NCBI RefSeq assembly: GCF_018320785.1
Contig: NC_054882.1
Coordinates: forward strand, 29,330,719-29,394,718
Reading direction: 5' to 3'
Origin: Cheilinus undulatus
Taxonomy: Eukaryota > Chordata > Actinopteri > Labriformes > Labridae
Length of the DNA stretch: 64,000 nucleotides
In this document: piece by piece, positions 45,663-57,412 of the stretch
How positions within the stretch are numbered: position 1 is the stretch's first letter
How the letters are laid out: each line of letters opens with the position of its first letter
Position numbers and translations under genes: made by a program
The notes under the pieces: generated by a model
Databases searched by the model: none
The model's input: the letters and a program-made list of their open reading frames with translations, nothing else
Told to the model about the DNA's origin: nothing

Positions 45663-48600
45663 ATGGGCAACTTTACCAGCAAGGACGGCCATGGACCTAC
45701 AGGTAGGTCAGATACTCACAAACACTAGGGGCAAAATATCGATTATATCGTCCTTACTATTGTGATAAACACAGGGATGGTTAGTGCCTAATATTATTCA
45801 TGTAAAGTCACTTGGAGTTAGTCTAAGCAAAGGCTCATAGGCTAGTTAGTGTCTGGTTAACAGCATTATTATCATCCCTAATCAATTTAGTTAGTGATAG
45901 CTATGTCCCATCCCTTTTTCAGTACAATATAAAGTGAAAGTGTGTCAATGTAAGTGTGAGTAGGTGTACGGTATGTTTGAATGTGAAAATCAAGTTGTGC
46001 TGCTGTTTTGTGCTCATAAACTGCCTGTTAAAGAACAATATGTTGAGTTTCTGCACTGAAATATTTATATATTTTTAAAGTGATTATTCCTATGTTATAT
46101 ATATTTTTCAACTGAAGTCTTACAGCATCTCAAATATTTCCCTAAAGTTGTCAAAGACAGAGAAATTCTTAATTTTTACAATTGTCACAGGATGTGTCTT
46201 GCCATGGTAGCTGCCATAGATAGCGAGTTTGGTCAAGAGTACCTGGATGCAGCCGAGGACCTCCACTTCACACCAGAAGTCTGAAAATCCCCGCCATTTC
46301 TCGTCTTCTAATACCAGAAGTCACTTGAACTGAACAGCTTTGTTTTCTGCTTTATTAAAATAGGCAAGTCAGCCACATAAAGAAATGCAAGTAGATGAAA
46401 AATATGCAAGTTTTTGGGTTAACAAGCACAGCGATAACATTACATTTATTTTAATAAATGGATTTATGATCCAAATTCATGTATCTCTGAGCACAGACGT
46501 ATGCAACAGGAGATTGGCTGGCTGATTCATACGTCGATGTTCCCAGAGGCATGTCCACTACCTCATCCAATACAGTAGACAAGGGTTGTGCACATTTTTG
46601 GAATAAAAAAGCTCAGATGATGAGATTACATGAATTTGAATGAATAATTTATAATAATTGATCCATATTAAAATAATAATTGATGGTGAAACATAAAAGC
46701 AGAATCCACTTTCTTGTATTGTATTGTATTCTCAATTAAATGAAAAGATGCAGTCCATGATTTAAAATAAAAGAATTTTAAATATAATACAGCTCATATA
46801 TGTATAGATTTTTTATTTTAAATTTATACATTTATATTCAAATATGTTAATCTAATCCTTTGAGCTTTTTTTTCTGAAAACATGCACAATACTTATCTAC
46901 TGTGTTTAATGACATAGCGGACTTGCCACTGGCAACATGGCGGCGATATCGGTGTCTGGCCAGCCAGTCAATCTCCTGTTGCATATTATGTATGTTCTCA
47001 AAGATGCGTGAATTTGGATCATAAATCGATTCATTAAAATTAATGTAATGTTATCACTGTGCTTCTTAGTCTGAAAAATGAAGTATTTTTTGTCAACTTG
47101 TATTCCCTTACATGGCAGACCAGCCTCTGTTAATATGGCGGCGATGCACGACAAAAAAAAAGAAGAAGACGTTTGTCCGACTATGAAGTGGAGGTCCTCG
47201 GCTGCATCCAGGTCCCTCTCAGTTTGGTTGCTCAAACTCACCTCTGTAGCATGGAGCCCCCCACATCCTAGCATTTCCAGCAAGAATGGTCAAGACCTGC
47301 CCTCTTTGTATAGTTTCTTGAGATAACCTGTGTTCTCAATACTACTGCTTATTTTGAATTGAGGACTCTGTTCACTAAAAAACAGCCCCTATAAGGCGAA
47401 AAAACACCCATTTTGTTTTCATTCAGAAATTTCTCATAATGGAGAAATGCATTTAAAACGGCACCCGGTTTGCACTGGAACCGGTTCCAAAATGTGCATG
47501 TGTGCTGAAAGCGACACTAGCATGCATGCACATCCTGGGACCATATCCTGCAGGGATGTTTGGAATGGGCGTTTATATGGTAATATGGTATACTGGCTAT
47601 TTAAAAAACAGCCACAGTATTGCTGTAAATACCATCATTAATATGGTGCTGAGTAATGAGCACACTTTTATAATAAATGCATTGAGAGCGTGTGCCCATT
47701 TCCACCTGCAGCATCACTGCCTGTGTGTGAAGATGCTTAAGTGATTAAAGAGTTCCTGCTTCAGTTTGAAGTATCGTTTTAGTATCGATTATGGTGATAC
47801 TAAACCTGGTATGGTATCGAAGTTAAAATTTTGGTATCATGACAACACTACTAGACACTAAATAGAGAGGCTACTAACTATGTAGGCAAAGTAGTCCTAC
47901 AAGAGACTTTGGTAGCTCATTCTATTCACCAGGTGCGGACGAGGAGGTATTATCGCCGAGGATGATCCGCATTCGTTGTGGGTAGCAGACATATGGTGTA
48001 TTGTGTTTTTCACTGTCAGAGGAGGCTGGTGCTCAAGTTGTGCAAAGATGTATGACTGACAGGCACGTCTTTCTGACCTGCTTTCCTTGCTCACACTGCC
48101 ACCTAGTGGAGATGCATGTAAAAATGTAATCCTCCATCCTGAATGTGCTCTATCAGTCACATCAGAGCCCCATACGACCTGCAAGGAGGTACCGAATGGA
48201 GAATTCTAATACCAGACCGTTTGAGAAAAAAAAGTACAGAAATTTTGGTATTCCCTGTCTAGTCTTTCGTGGCAAGTCTTGGCAAGTCTTACAGTTGTTG
48301 CTCACTGATTATTAACCTGGCATCTTGTCATGTATAGATGAAGATTGGTGTTGCTGTAGTATTTTACCTTTACCTTTAGATGCCTTGCTTATTACATGGC
48401 TTATGTACAGCTCTAGGTATGTGATGAAACCTGAAACAATCCAGTATCTTTGCTTTCTATTGTGCTGACAGTTGATAGACTTTCTTTTAGTGATGGGAAT
48501 CGATAACCGGTTCCAGCTGAGAACAATTCCATTTGATTCAATCCATGGACATCATTTACATTTAATATTAACGATTCCCTTATGGATGCCTTACTTCCCC

Positions 48601-51600
48601 TTTAGGAAGCCGTTTTCCGCCATAATTTCACCAGCATTCAAGCCTGCTTCGCTTTTCAACTAGGCTTCTGTATGCACCCCCCTCCTGAAGAGGATTTAAA
48701 GACACTTGTTAGGTTAATTTTTCCAGTACTACTGGATTTTGGCATGGAATTGCAGGAGTTGTGCACAAAATATTAAGTTCCCACAAGTTTTGCTCTCACA
48801 ATGCAGGAAAATCCTGCGTAATTTATAAACCTAGAATGATTTTTAGTGCTCTTTTATGTCACTAAAGCAAACGTGATGAATAATGAAGGAAACAATATCA
48901 GGCCACAGCAGAATGAGCGACAGAAGTCTTGAACATTAACTCATATACATCATATTGCATTGTATCACATACACTATATTGCCAAAAGTGTTCCTCCACC
49001 ATCCAAATAATTGAAATCAGGTGTTCCAATCACTTCCATGGCCACAGGTGTATAAAATCAAGCACCTAGACATGCAGACTGATTCTACAAACATTTGTGA
49101 AAGAATGGGTCACTCTCAGGAGTTCAGTGAATTCCAGCGTGTTACTGTGATAGGATGCCACCTGGGCAACAAGTCCAGTCATGAAATTTCCTCACTCCTA
49201 AATATTCCACAGTCAACTGTCAGTGGTATTATAACACAGTGGAAGCGATTGGGAATGACAGCAACTCAGCCACGAAGTGGTAGGCCACGTAAAATGACAG
49301 AGTGGGGTCAGCGGTTGCTGAGGCCCATAGTGTGCAGAGGTCGCCAACTTTCTGCGGAGTCAATAGCTACAGACCTCCAATCTTCATGTGGCCTTCAGAT
49401 TAGCTCAAGAACAGTGCATAGAGAGCTTCATGGAATAGGTTTCCATGGCCGAGCAGCTGCATCCAAGCCATACATCACCAAGTGCAATGAAAAACATCGG
49501 ATGCAGTGGTGTAAAGCACGCCGCCACTGGACTCTAGAGCGGTGGAGACGCATTTTCCGGAGTGAAGAATTGTGCTTCTCCATCTGGCAATCTGATGGAA
49601 GAGTCTGGGTTTGGCAGTTGCCAGGAGGACGGTACTTGTCTGACTGCATTGTGCCAAATGTAAAGTTTGGTGGAGGGGGGATTATGGTGTGGGTTGTTTT
49701 TCAGGAGCTGGGCTTGGCCCCTTAGTTCCAGTGAAAGGAACTCTGAATGCTTCAGCATACCAAGAGATTTTTGACAATTCCATGCTCCCAACTTTGTGGG
49801 AACAGTTTGGGGATGCTCCCTTCCTGTTCCAACATGAATTTGCACCAGTGCACAAAGCAAGGTCCATAAAGACATGGATGAGAGAGTTTGGTGTGGATGA
49901 ACTTGACTGGCCTGCACAGAGTCCTGACCTCAGCTTGATAGAACACCTCTGGGATGAATTAGAGTGGAGACTAAGAGCCAGGCCTTCTTGTCCAACATCA
50001 GTGTGTGACCTCACAAATGCGCTTCTGGAAGAATGGTCACAGATTCCCATAAACACACTCCTAAACCTTGTGGAAAGCTTTCCCAGAAGAGTTGAAGCTG
50101 CAAAGGGTGGACCGACGTCATATTAAACCCTATGGATTAAGAATGGGATGTCACTTAAGTTCATCAGCGAGTCAAGGCAGGTGAACTAATACTTTTGGCA
50201 ATATAGTGTATCTTATCAGTTATAATATGTATGGAAAGGTATGGCATGGTATGATACTGTATCAAATAGTATCATATCGTTTGTATCATATGCCATGTAT
50301 CCTGTAACGTACTATTGCATGTTTTGTATCACTTATGTGTATGTATGAATCATGTCATATCATGAATTACCGTGCAGTTTCTTCCAAACAACCACGCACC
50401 CTCATGAGGCTGCAGTGAAAAAAGTGCCTTTGCTTGTCAGATCACTTCCCTTGAGTCCTGCTTTCTTCTTTGCTCTCTGAAATAGATTTCAAGTATTTGG
50501 CAGTACAAACACACACCTGGCAAATACTGAGTATGTGCGGGTGTGTTTGAGTGAGGGTTGGCCTCATGATTTGAGTATTTTTTTAGCACCTTAAGGCTTT
50601 GATACATGTAGTTCTAGGAAAGTTGCAGAGGGGAAAAAGAAGAAAACTAGAGCAAGAGTATGATGTCTTTATGAAAGAAAGAGGTGAATCAGGGGTAACC
50701 AGGAAATTGAAGGCAACTAAAGAAAAACAACATGAAAGTCTGAGCATGTGTGTCTGTCTGTGTGTGGCAGCAGGAATCTTGGCAGCCCTCCTGCGTGTTG
50801 CTCAGAGAGTGGTCATTCTCCTCTCGTCCCCCTGTGATTCGTTCTGGCCTCGCCGGGCCAGCTGTGATGAATCGGCAGAATTCCCCGGCTCAGCACAAGG
50901 GCAGCGGATTAATCATAGGAAGCCTAATGCTATCTGACACACACACAGACCTCAGTGAACACACTCTCTCTCATTCAGTCAGTCTGCCAGCCGTACACAC
51001 GGTTGGACGAGCAAATTAGGGTCTGGAATGAAGAAATAAAAAGCAGGGCTGGCATGAGAAAGTTATTAGACAATCCTGTCATTCTTTCTCAGTGATTCCG
51101 CCTAAGATCAGGTGGTGTGTAACTTTGGGAATGTTCAACTGCTGCTCTTACATCATTTTGGAAAAAAAGAAACACTTTTACTAGAGGTGTCTTTTGTCCA
51201 AACAAGGAGAAGAAGGAGATCTGACGCTAGCAAAGGTGAGGAGAGTAAAAGTAACGTGTTACAGCGTCAAATTTGGACATTTTTTTGCAGCCATCTGCTA
51301 CAATTTGGCCTATGTATGGGAACTATTATATGTGCGTTTCTTTATTTGAAGAATGAGTGTCACAACAATATTGTGCTTGAGAGGTCCAAGAGGAATGTTT
51401 CTATTAACGCATTCATCTTCAGGGGCCAGGCCCGGATGTTTCCTGACTAATGAGGGCCTTGCTGCTCCGGTCACCTTACTGAATGGTGCTTTCAGTGTCA
51501 ACATGCCAAACCAGTGACCACTGAGATGCTTTCTCACTGAGTTCAGTCAACACCTCAGCTGCTCAGGCTGTGCTTTCGATCTGTTTTGTTCTAGCCCCCG

Positions 51601-54235
51601 CAATCAATTCTAGCTTAAATATATCTTATTCCGCCTTCACCAAATATTTATTCTATATTTTACTTAAACGTCTGACCATGTCTGTGCAGCATGATCTATG
51701 TTAAGAGTCTCACCCTAGCATGGTAGTGGAAGTTCCCTTGTGCTACCTTTAAGCCCATTCTCAGGCTTAATTCCAGTCGCCAGCATAAAGTGTGAGACAT
51801 AAACCCCTCAAGCATGTTAGTGTGCAAGTCTACTTATAAGCTCAATAACACCATCTATGAGCAACCATCTGCTATTTACAGCCAATGTATCAGCCACAAA
51901 TATCCGCAGAATGTATGATAAATGTGTCTGTGCATTTCTAGGCAGAATTAGTGGATCTACCTCAGCTGATGTGTTTTCATCCTTACTAATTAGTTTAAGG
52001 TTTCTTCAAAGGACTGATGAAATTTGGCTTTTGAAAGGAATGTGCCTTTTTGGGATTATTTCAAACTCTTTGTCCAGATCGTCTCAGAGAACCACCCTGC
52101 AAACCTCTTGTGTAATTGGGAGAATTACCCTTATTTGGAAGTATAAGCTCTATAAAGCAGGGTCACATTTTTATTCAGTGTTCTACAGAGCTCCCAAATG
52201 GTGTGCCGCAGCCAATGGTGTCCCTTGAGGCAAGTCCTGGTGTGCTGGAAGACTTTGTACACCCATTGCGACAAATATATAATAACTAATAACACTGTAA
52301 AATACACTGAAGAAGCTATTTTATATGCATAAATATGGTGTGCATGGAGATGTTGGCTTGATCTTAGCTGTACAGTACTGTGCAAGTATTTTAGACATGT
52401 TTTGGCTGAATATGGAGGCTGAAGTAAGACGTAGATGTGGCAAGTTAGCTGTTGAGGGGGCTATTGGGTGGGAAGGGGGATTGACACAACCCTAGTAGTG
52501 CCATGGATGTCTTTGCATATGACCAGGGGCATGGGAAAATAATCTGTTTGAAAAATAGCAGTCCACAGTCCACACCTTAAAGGTGCAGTAAGGGGTGGAA
52601 ATGGTGAGTAAGCGCGACTAAGGGTATTGTCCAGGCAGGTAGTAGGGTTTCCATGAGCCCAAGGGCTCAGAAACCGCAGACGGCCTCTGGGCTATCACCA
52701 GGGGTTAAAAGGCCTGGATGAAAGAGATGCTGCCGAGCTTGACCTTGGCTGCATGTGTCTCAACATGTGTCGAGCTTGACTGTGGCCAACCCGCCAGCAC
52801 CTCCAGCCTCAGGCAGAGGCACATCAGACCCTGTGATGAATTCTTAGCACCCTACATGCCTAAAACTTACAGACATGACTGTACCTTGGGGAAAAATGTA
52901 AAAAAATGAACCCCACTAAATTATTTAATTTCTACATTTGAACTAGAATACATCCGTCATTTATTGATAAAACATCTTGTTTTCTGTCTATTCAAAAAAA
53001 TGACAATAGGAGTAGCAGCGCAATTTCAGAACCAATTCCATTCAACTCTGGCTCAGTTTTTTTCATTAAAACTTTTTCAGTGTTTATGGGTATTGGTTTT
53101 AGTTTATTGGTATTGGTATATTCCTATCTGATACATATACAATAGCAGTGACAAAAACTCTCAATGGTTTGACCCCCTTAATATATCAAGTATAGGATGT
53201 GGCACTTCAAAATAAGGGCCCAAAATAATATAACAAAGAGAATATGTATGTCTTATCACATGTCTTAGGGGATTAACACTATTAGCTTTTCTTATTTTGT
53301 CTGGATTCCCATGTTTCCTTTCTTTAGGGGCCCATGGGGACAGTTTCCACACTCCTCCTGCTTCTCCACAGAGTGATGAGCCTGCTTTAATACCCGGTGT
53401 CCCCCAGCTCCATCACCCTACCTCACCCCAACCTCCCCCTGCTGCCCCAACATCCTCCCCACCTCCACCTCCAGTGCCAGGCCTCACACCCAGCGTAAAG
53501 AAAACACAATCCAGCACCAACCCAACAACGACCAATCCTCATCCTGAGAGGAGGCCTCGTCCACCCCTTAATCCACATAGCACCAGCATCGACTCTGGAG
53601 TTACCCCTCTGCACAGCAACCCTGGAACTAATGTTTTTAAAAGACAGGCTTCTGTGGGGAGGAATGGAGGTCCTCCTACCTCCACACCTCGGACTACAGT
53701 CTCACAGGGTAGGACTGTGGCTGTCAGTCCCACAAAGACCCCCTCCTCCCTGTGCAGTGCCACACCTGTGGTGGGAAGCTCTTCTGTGAGGAACTGGAGA
53801 GAAAGGGACAGTGGCTCAGGTCAGACGATACTCCCGGCACAAGAAGCTGCAAACAACCAGGGGGAAGAACTGAAGAGGCTGCTGGAGGAGTGTAGGACAA
53901 CATTAGGCATCACTGCTAGTCAGGAGGGAGCCACAAACATAACAGGTAAAAGTTACTTTAATGTAATACTAAGATTAAGTGTTATTTTACTTTTTTTTAA
54001 CCTTATAGCCTGCAAACATGTAATATCTAGGCCTGCTGCATCGTTACTGTTGTCTTAAAACTTTTTATTATGATAGAAACATAATGTTTACCTGGCTTTG
54101 ACAAGGTACAATCTTTCTTTTTGACATTTTCAGTCTTATAATGCATTTGATGTTTTGTGACATTTCTGTATCCTTCCCCCAGAGATACTGAAGAATCTGC
54201 TGACAGAAGTAAAGAGTCTGAAGACTACTTTGCAG
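45663..54235 (+). CDS. 5' part of a Pro/Ser-rich coiled-coil protein, possibly cytospin/SPECC1-related (partial)
   Basis: Coding exons read by eye: 45663-45702 (starts MGNFTSKD, ends at a GTAGGT donor), 53328-53945 and 54183-54235, with GT-AG junctions. The first two introns are phase 1; the last donor is phase 0. Together they give 237 residues with no internal stop. The MGN start offers a glycine for N-myristoylation. Residues 24-60 are rich in Pro and Ser (a PPPPP run), 60-190 are low-complexity Ser/Thr/Pro with SPTKTP-type phospho-sites, and 192-237 form an amphipathic leucine-rich helix ([15 protein letters not shown], then [13 protein letters not shown]) that looks like the start of a coiled coil. 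The LEECR-T-L words recall the cytospin/SPECC1 family, but this is a memory-based resemblance, not a search. Downstream exons were not found, so the gene should continue past the right edge. Confidence 0.65.
46210..47250. repeat. Large imperfect inverted repeat
   Basis: The left arm (about 46210-46570) is the inverted, diverged copy of the right arm (about 46905-47250). Shared words include CTGGATGCAGCCGAGGACCT at 46242, the inverse at about 47195, and CAACAGGAGATTG at 46506 against CAATCTCCTGTTG at 46970. The 330-base spacer is very AT-rich. The arms may be two copies of one dispersed repeat in opposite orientation, or a fold-back element. A 125-codon minus frame (46906-47283) runs along the right arm; it has no recognised domain, and the left arm has stops in the matching frame. 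Confidence 0.7.
48972..50208 (+). mobile_element. Nearly full-length Tc1-like element
   Basis: Terminal repeats CACTATATTGCCAAAAGTG at the left and CTTTTGGCAATATAGTG at the right are inverted copies, and TA flanks both sides (48970-48971, 50209-50210). Length is 1237 bases, normal for Tc1-like elements with short terminal repeats. The transposase gene occupies most of it and carries only a few lesions. Confidence 0.9.
49069..50126 (+). pseudogene. Tc1-like DD34E transposase with one frameshift
   Basis: The frame is open from upstream of [10 protein letters not shown] (49108) to 49725; a second frame, from about 49689 to the stop at 50126, holds the rest. The join lies at VWGCFSG, where one G is missing in the GGG run near 49690. 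Features: N-terminal helix-turn-helix, GRPRKM linker, [22 protein letters not shown], end GGPTSY. The second catalytic position reads QHEF, with Glu where Tc1 transposases have Asp (34 residues before the Glu), and the first catalytic region reads RSEELCF rather than the SDE word usual in Tc1. So even without the frameshift the active site is altered. This is the least decayed transposase gene in the window. Confidence 0.88.
52395..52680. repeat. Dispersed repeat, copy 2
   Basis: Second copy of the block at 41560-41860, sharing ACCAGGGGCATGGGAAAATA and the flanking words in order. This copy duplicates CAGTCCACA. It lies in intron 2 of the MGNFTSKD gene. Confidence 0.65.
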
Positions 54236-54627
54236 GTGACTTATTTGTTTTGGAAAATATTTTATCACAGGTATTGTTTTTTCCCCTGTTTAAGTCTAAT
54301 TTTTAGCTTTGGGGACATTGATAAGTGATGATTTGTTCACCCTTTTCTAAAGAATACAGGTTTTCAAACTTCCTATGAAACAAATGAAAATTGTTAAAAT
54401 AGCAATTGTTTTCTGTTGTATGGTTGTATAAGGGGTTTTTTCCTACTTCAAAACCAAATTTCCAAGAGCAATAGTTTAAAGCTTGATTTAAACTGCCTAT
54501 TTAAAGGCTGCCTTTGTAAGTCTACTTAGCCAGCTTAACACTTATGGGTCTTTAGCATTACACAACAAAGAAGCATGACTTGATATGTAGCTTTGTACTT
54601 CTTCTAGTAAAAGTAAATACTGTATGA

Positions 54628-54715
54628 AATGCACTTTCAAGGCCTATTTTTCCATCTAAAATTGACTGTACCCTATATTCAAGTATAAAATGCTGAGACA
54701 GGAAGTGATCACTGC
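54628..54715. repeat. Dispersed repeat, copy B
   Basis: Matches 6845-6965 in word order (AATGCACTTT, CCTATTTTTCCATCTA, AAATGCTGAGACA). It lies immediately before the Tc1 deletion derivative. Confidence 0.45.
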
Positions 54716-54736
54716 AAGTATGGGCAGGTGTTGTAC

Positions 54737-55527
54737 ACAGTGCCTATTAAAAGCACATCCCCATGGATGTTTTATCCTCTTATTGATTTTATAAATCAAT
54801 CATGGTCATTATAATTAGCCTTTTTTTGGACAACAGAAATATCCTCTGAGTGGGTAGCATCTGAGTGCAGTATATGTGTCTCAAGTGGTCGTATTGTAAA
54901 GACACTTGCGCCTGGAAGGTCAGTACTGAAATTCCCCTGGAGTTCAGTTAGATCCACCATAAAGAGATGGAAGGAATATAGCACAGTCTGCATAGATTAG
55001 GCCGTTCTTACAAACTGAGTGACCGTGCAAGAAAGAGACTAGAGAGAGAGGCCACTGAGGTTCTTCACTAGTCAAAGCTTTTTGGGAGAGTGGCAAAGAG
55101 AAAGCCACTGTTAAGGAAAAATCAGGTCAAATAGGGACTAGAGTTTGCCAAAAGTCATGTGGGAGAAAAAGGGCTGATCCTCAGAGAGCTTGAGCAGTTT
55201 TGTTAAGAAGAAGAGAGTAAAATTGCAGTGTCCAGGTGTCCTGATTGAGACCTATCCTGACATACTCAGTGCTGTGGTTGCAGCCAAAGTTGCATCTACA
55301 AAATAATAACTTGGAGGGGGGGTGGGGGTCATGCAGTCACTATTTTACATTACAAATTTTTATTTAATTGAAATTACTTTGTAGATATCTGTTCTGTTTT
55401 CAATTTGACACAAAGTTTTTGTCATGTTTTTGTGTAAACAGACAAATTGTATGGATCATGATTGATTTATAAAATCCATTAAAGGGTAAAAATACAAGGG
55501 GGTGAATACTTTTAATAGGCACTGTGC
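54737..55527 (+). mobile_element. Tc1-like deletion derivative
   Basis: CACAGTGCCTATTAAAAG at the left is matched by the inverted CTTTTAATAGGCACTGTG at the right. Inside remain only scraps of a Tc1 transposase: GCAAGAAAGAGACTAGAGAG-type N-terminal coding DNA and the C-terminal VAAKVAST-like end near 55290. The catalytic core is deleted. Closely related to the relic at 34690-35510, so one family made both. Confidence 0.75.
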
Positions 55528-55789
55528 CACTTTAATTACATTAAGACTTACCAAGTATAAAAAACTTGTGCCACATACCTTACATATGGGCCAATGGTAA
55601 TGTCACATGGAGCATTTTTGCCACAATAAAGAGATTAACTTTATTTTGCAAAGAAACATTCATAATCATTATTCAAGTTGATAGACAGTTCAAATGAATC
55701 TTAAAAGTACAGGAAAAGCGATTTCAAACTGGTTTCACCAAACTATTTCAAGAAATCAACATTGGGAAAAAATTAGCCTGCTGTAATTA

Positions 55790-57410
55790 CAGTCATGAAC
55801 GAAAGTATTGGCACCCCTGGAACTTTTCTGGAAAATACACCATTTCTCCCAGAAATAGTTGCAATTACAAATGTTTTTGGGATACATGTGTTTATTGCCT
55901 TTATCTGCATTGGAACAACACAAAAAATCAGAAAAAAAAGACAAAATTGATATAATTTTACACAAAACTCAAAAAATGGGCCTGACAAAATTATTGGCAC
56001 CCCTTTAAAACTGTGGGTAAATCATTTTATTTCAAGCATGTGATGCTCATTTAAACTCACCTGTGGCAGTAACAGGTGCTCGCAATCTAGAAATCACACC
56101 TGAAGCCAGTTAGAATGTATACAAGTTGACTCAACCTTTGTGTTGTGTGCCTGTGTGTGTCACACCAAGCATGGAGAAGAGAAAGAAGAGCCCAGAATTG
56201 TCTGAGGACTTAGGAAGCAAAATTGTGGAAAAATATGAACAATCTCAAGGTTTCAAGACCATCTCCAGAGATCCAGAGATTCCTATGTCCTCTGTGCGTA
56301 ACATAATCAAGAAGTTTTTAACCTAGGAACTGTGGCTAATCTCCCTGGACGTGGATGGAAGAAGAAAAATGGATAAAAGAATGCAACGCAGGATAGTTAG
56401 AATGGTGGATAAACATCCTCAGTCAACTTCCACACAAATACAGGCTGTCCTGCAGACTCAGGGTGCAAAAGTGTCAGCTCGGACCATACGTCATAATCTG
56501 TATGAGATGAAGCACTATGGCAGGAGACCGAGGAGAACCCCACTGCTGACAAAGCGACATAAAAAAGCCAGACTGGAGTTTGCAAAAAATGTACCTGAGT
56601 AAGCCTCAATCCTTCTGGGAGAACATTTTGTGGACAGATGAGACTTAGGTAGAGCTTTTTGGAAAGGCACGTCATTAGAATGGAATGAGGCCTACAAAGA
56701 AAAGAACACAGTACCTACAGTCAAACATGGTTGAGGTTCAAAGATGTTTTGGGGTTATTTTGTTGCCTCTGGCACTGGGTGCCTTGACTGTGTGCAAGGA
56801 ATCATGAAATCTGGAGACTATCAAAAAATTTTGGGCCGCAATGTAGGGCCTAGTGTCAGAAAGCTGGGTCTGCGTCAGAGGTCATGGGTGTTCCAGCAGG
56901 ACAATGACCCCAAACATACCTCAAAAAGCACCAAGAAATGGTTGGAGACAAAGCACTGGAGAGTTCTAAAGTAGCCAGCAATGAGTCCAGATCTAAATCC
57001 CATTGAACACCTATGAAGAGATCTTAAAACTGCTGTTGCAAGAAGCACCCTTCAAATCTGAGAGACCTGGAGCAGTTTGCAAAAGAAGAGTGGTCCAAAA
57101 TTCCAGTTGAGAGGTGTAAGAAGCTTGTTAATGGTTATAGGAAGTGATTGGTTTCAGTTATTTTTTCCAAGGTTGTGCAACCAAATATTAAGTTGAAAGT
57201 GCCAATAATTTTGTCCAGCCCATTTTTTGAGTTTTGAGTAAAATTATGTCAATTTTGTCTTTTTTCTTCTGATTTTTTGTGTTGCTCCAATGCAGATAAA
57301 GGCAATAAACACATGTATCCCAAAAACATTTGTAATTGCAACAATTTCTGCGAGAAATGGTGTATTTTCTGGAAAAATTCCAGGGGTGCCAATACTTTCG
57401 TCCATGATTG
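55790..57410 (+). mobile_element. Tc1-like element with about 210-bp terminal repeats
   Basis: Left arm 55790-56003 and right arm 57203-57410 are long inverted repeats. Each carries CGAAAGTATTGGCACCCC at its outer end and an AATTATTGGCAC word at its inner end, the IR/DR plan. TA lies at 55788-55789 and 57411-57412. Length is 1621 bases. It lies in the intron after 54235 of the MGNFTSKD gene. Confidence 0.9.
56171..57147 (+). pseudogene. Tc1-like DD34E transposase, heavily disrupted
   Basis: Starts MEKRKKSPELSEDLG. Pieces in order: IVEKYEQSQGFKTISRD, stop at about 56323; MDKRMQRRIVRMVDKHP; RRPRRTPLLTKRHKKARL, then a frameshift near 56595; SKMFWGYFVASGTG; QQDNDPKHTSKSTKKW, a TAG where Trp is expected (56972); SPDLNPIEHL. 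There are 34 residues between the Asp and the Glu. At least three stops and two frameshifts: inactive. Confidence 0.88.
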
Positions 57411-57412
57411 TA

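Larger units (their letters stand above)
45703..53327. other. Intron 2 of the MGNFTSKD gene
   Basis: 7.6-kb intron. It contains a large inverted repeat (46.2-47.25 kb), a Tc1 element (48972-50208), and one copy of the repeat shared with 41560-41860. At about 47770-48260 and 48494-48560, phrases of the GGTATCGA and GATAACCGGTTCC kind suggest further decayed hAT-like ends. No extra exon with supporting splice sites was seen. Confidence 0.4.

Noticed and set aside
53423-53763. Open minus-strand frames opposite the Pro/Ser-rich exon
   Set aside because: They are antisense shadows of the GC-rich coding exon, which has splice sites and a continuous + strand frame.
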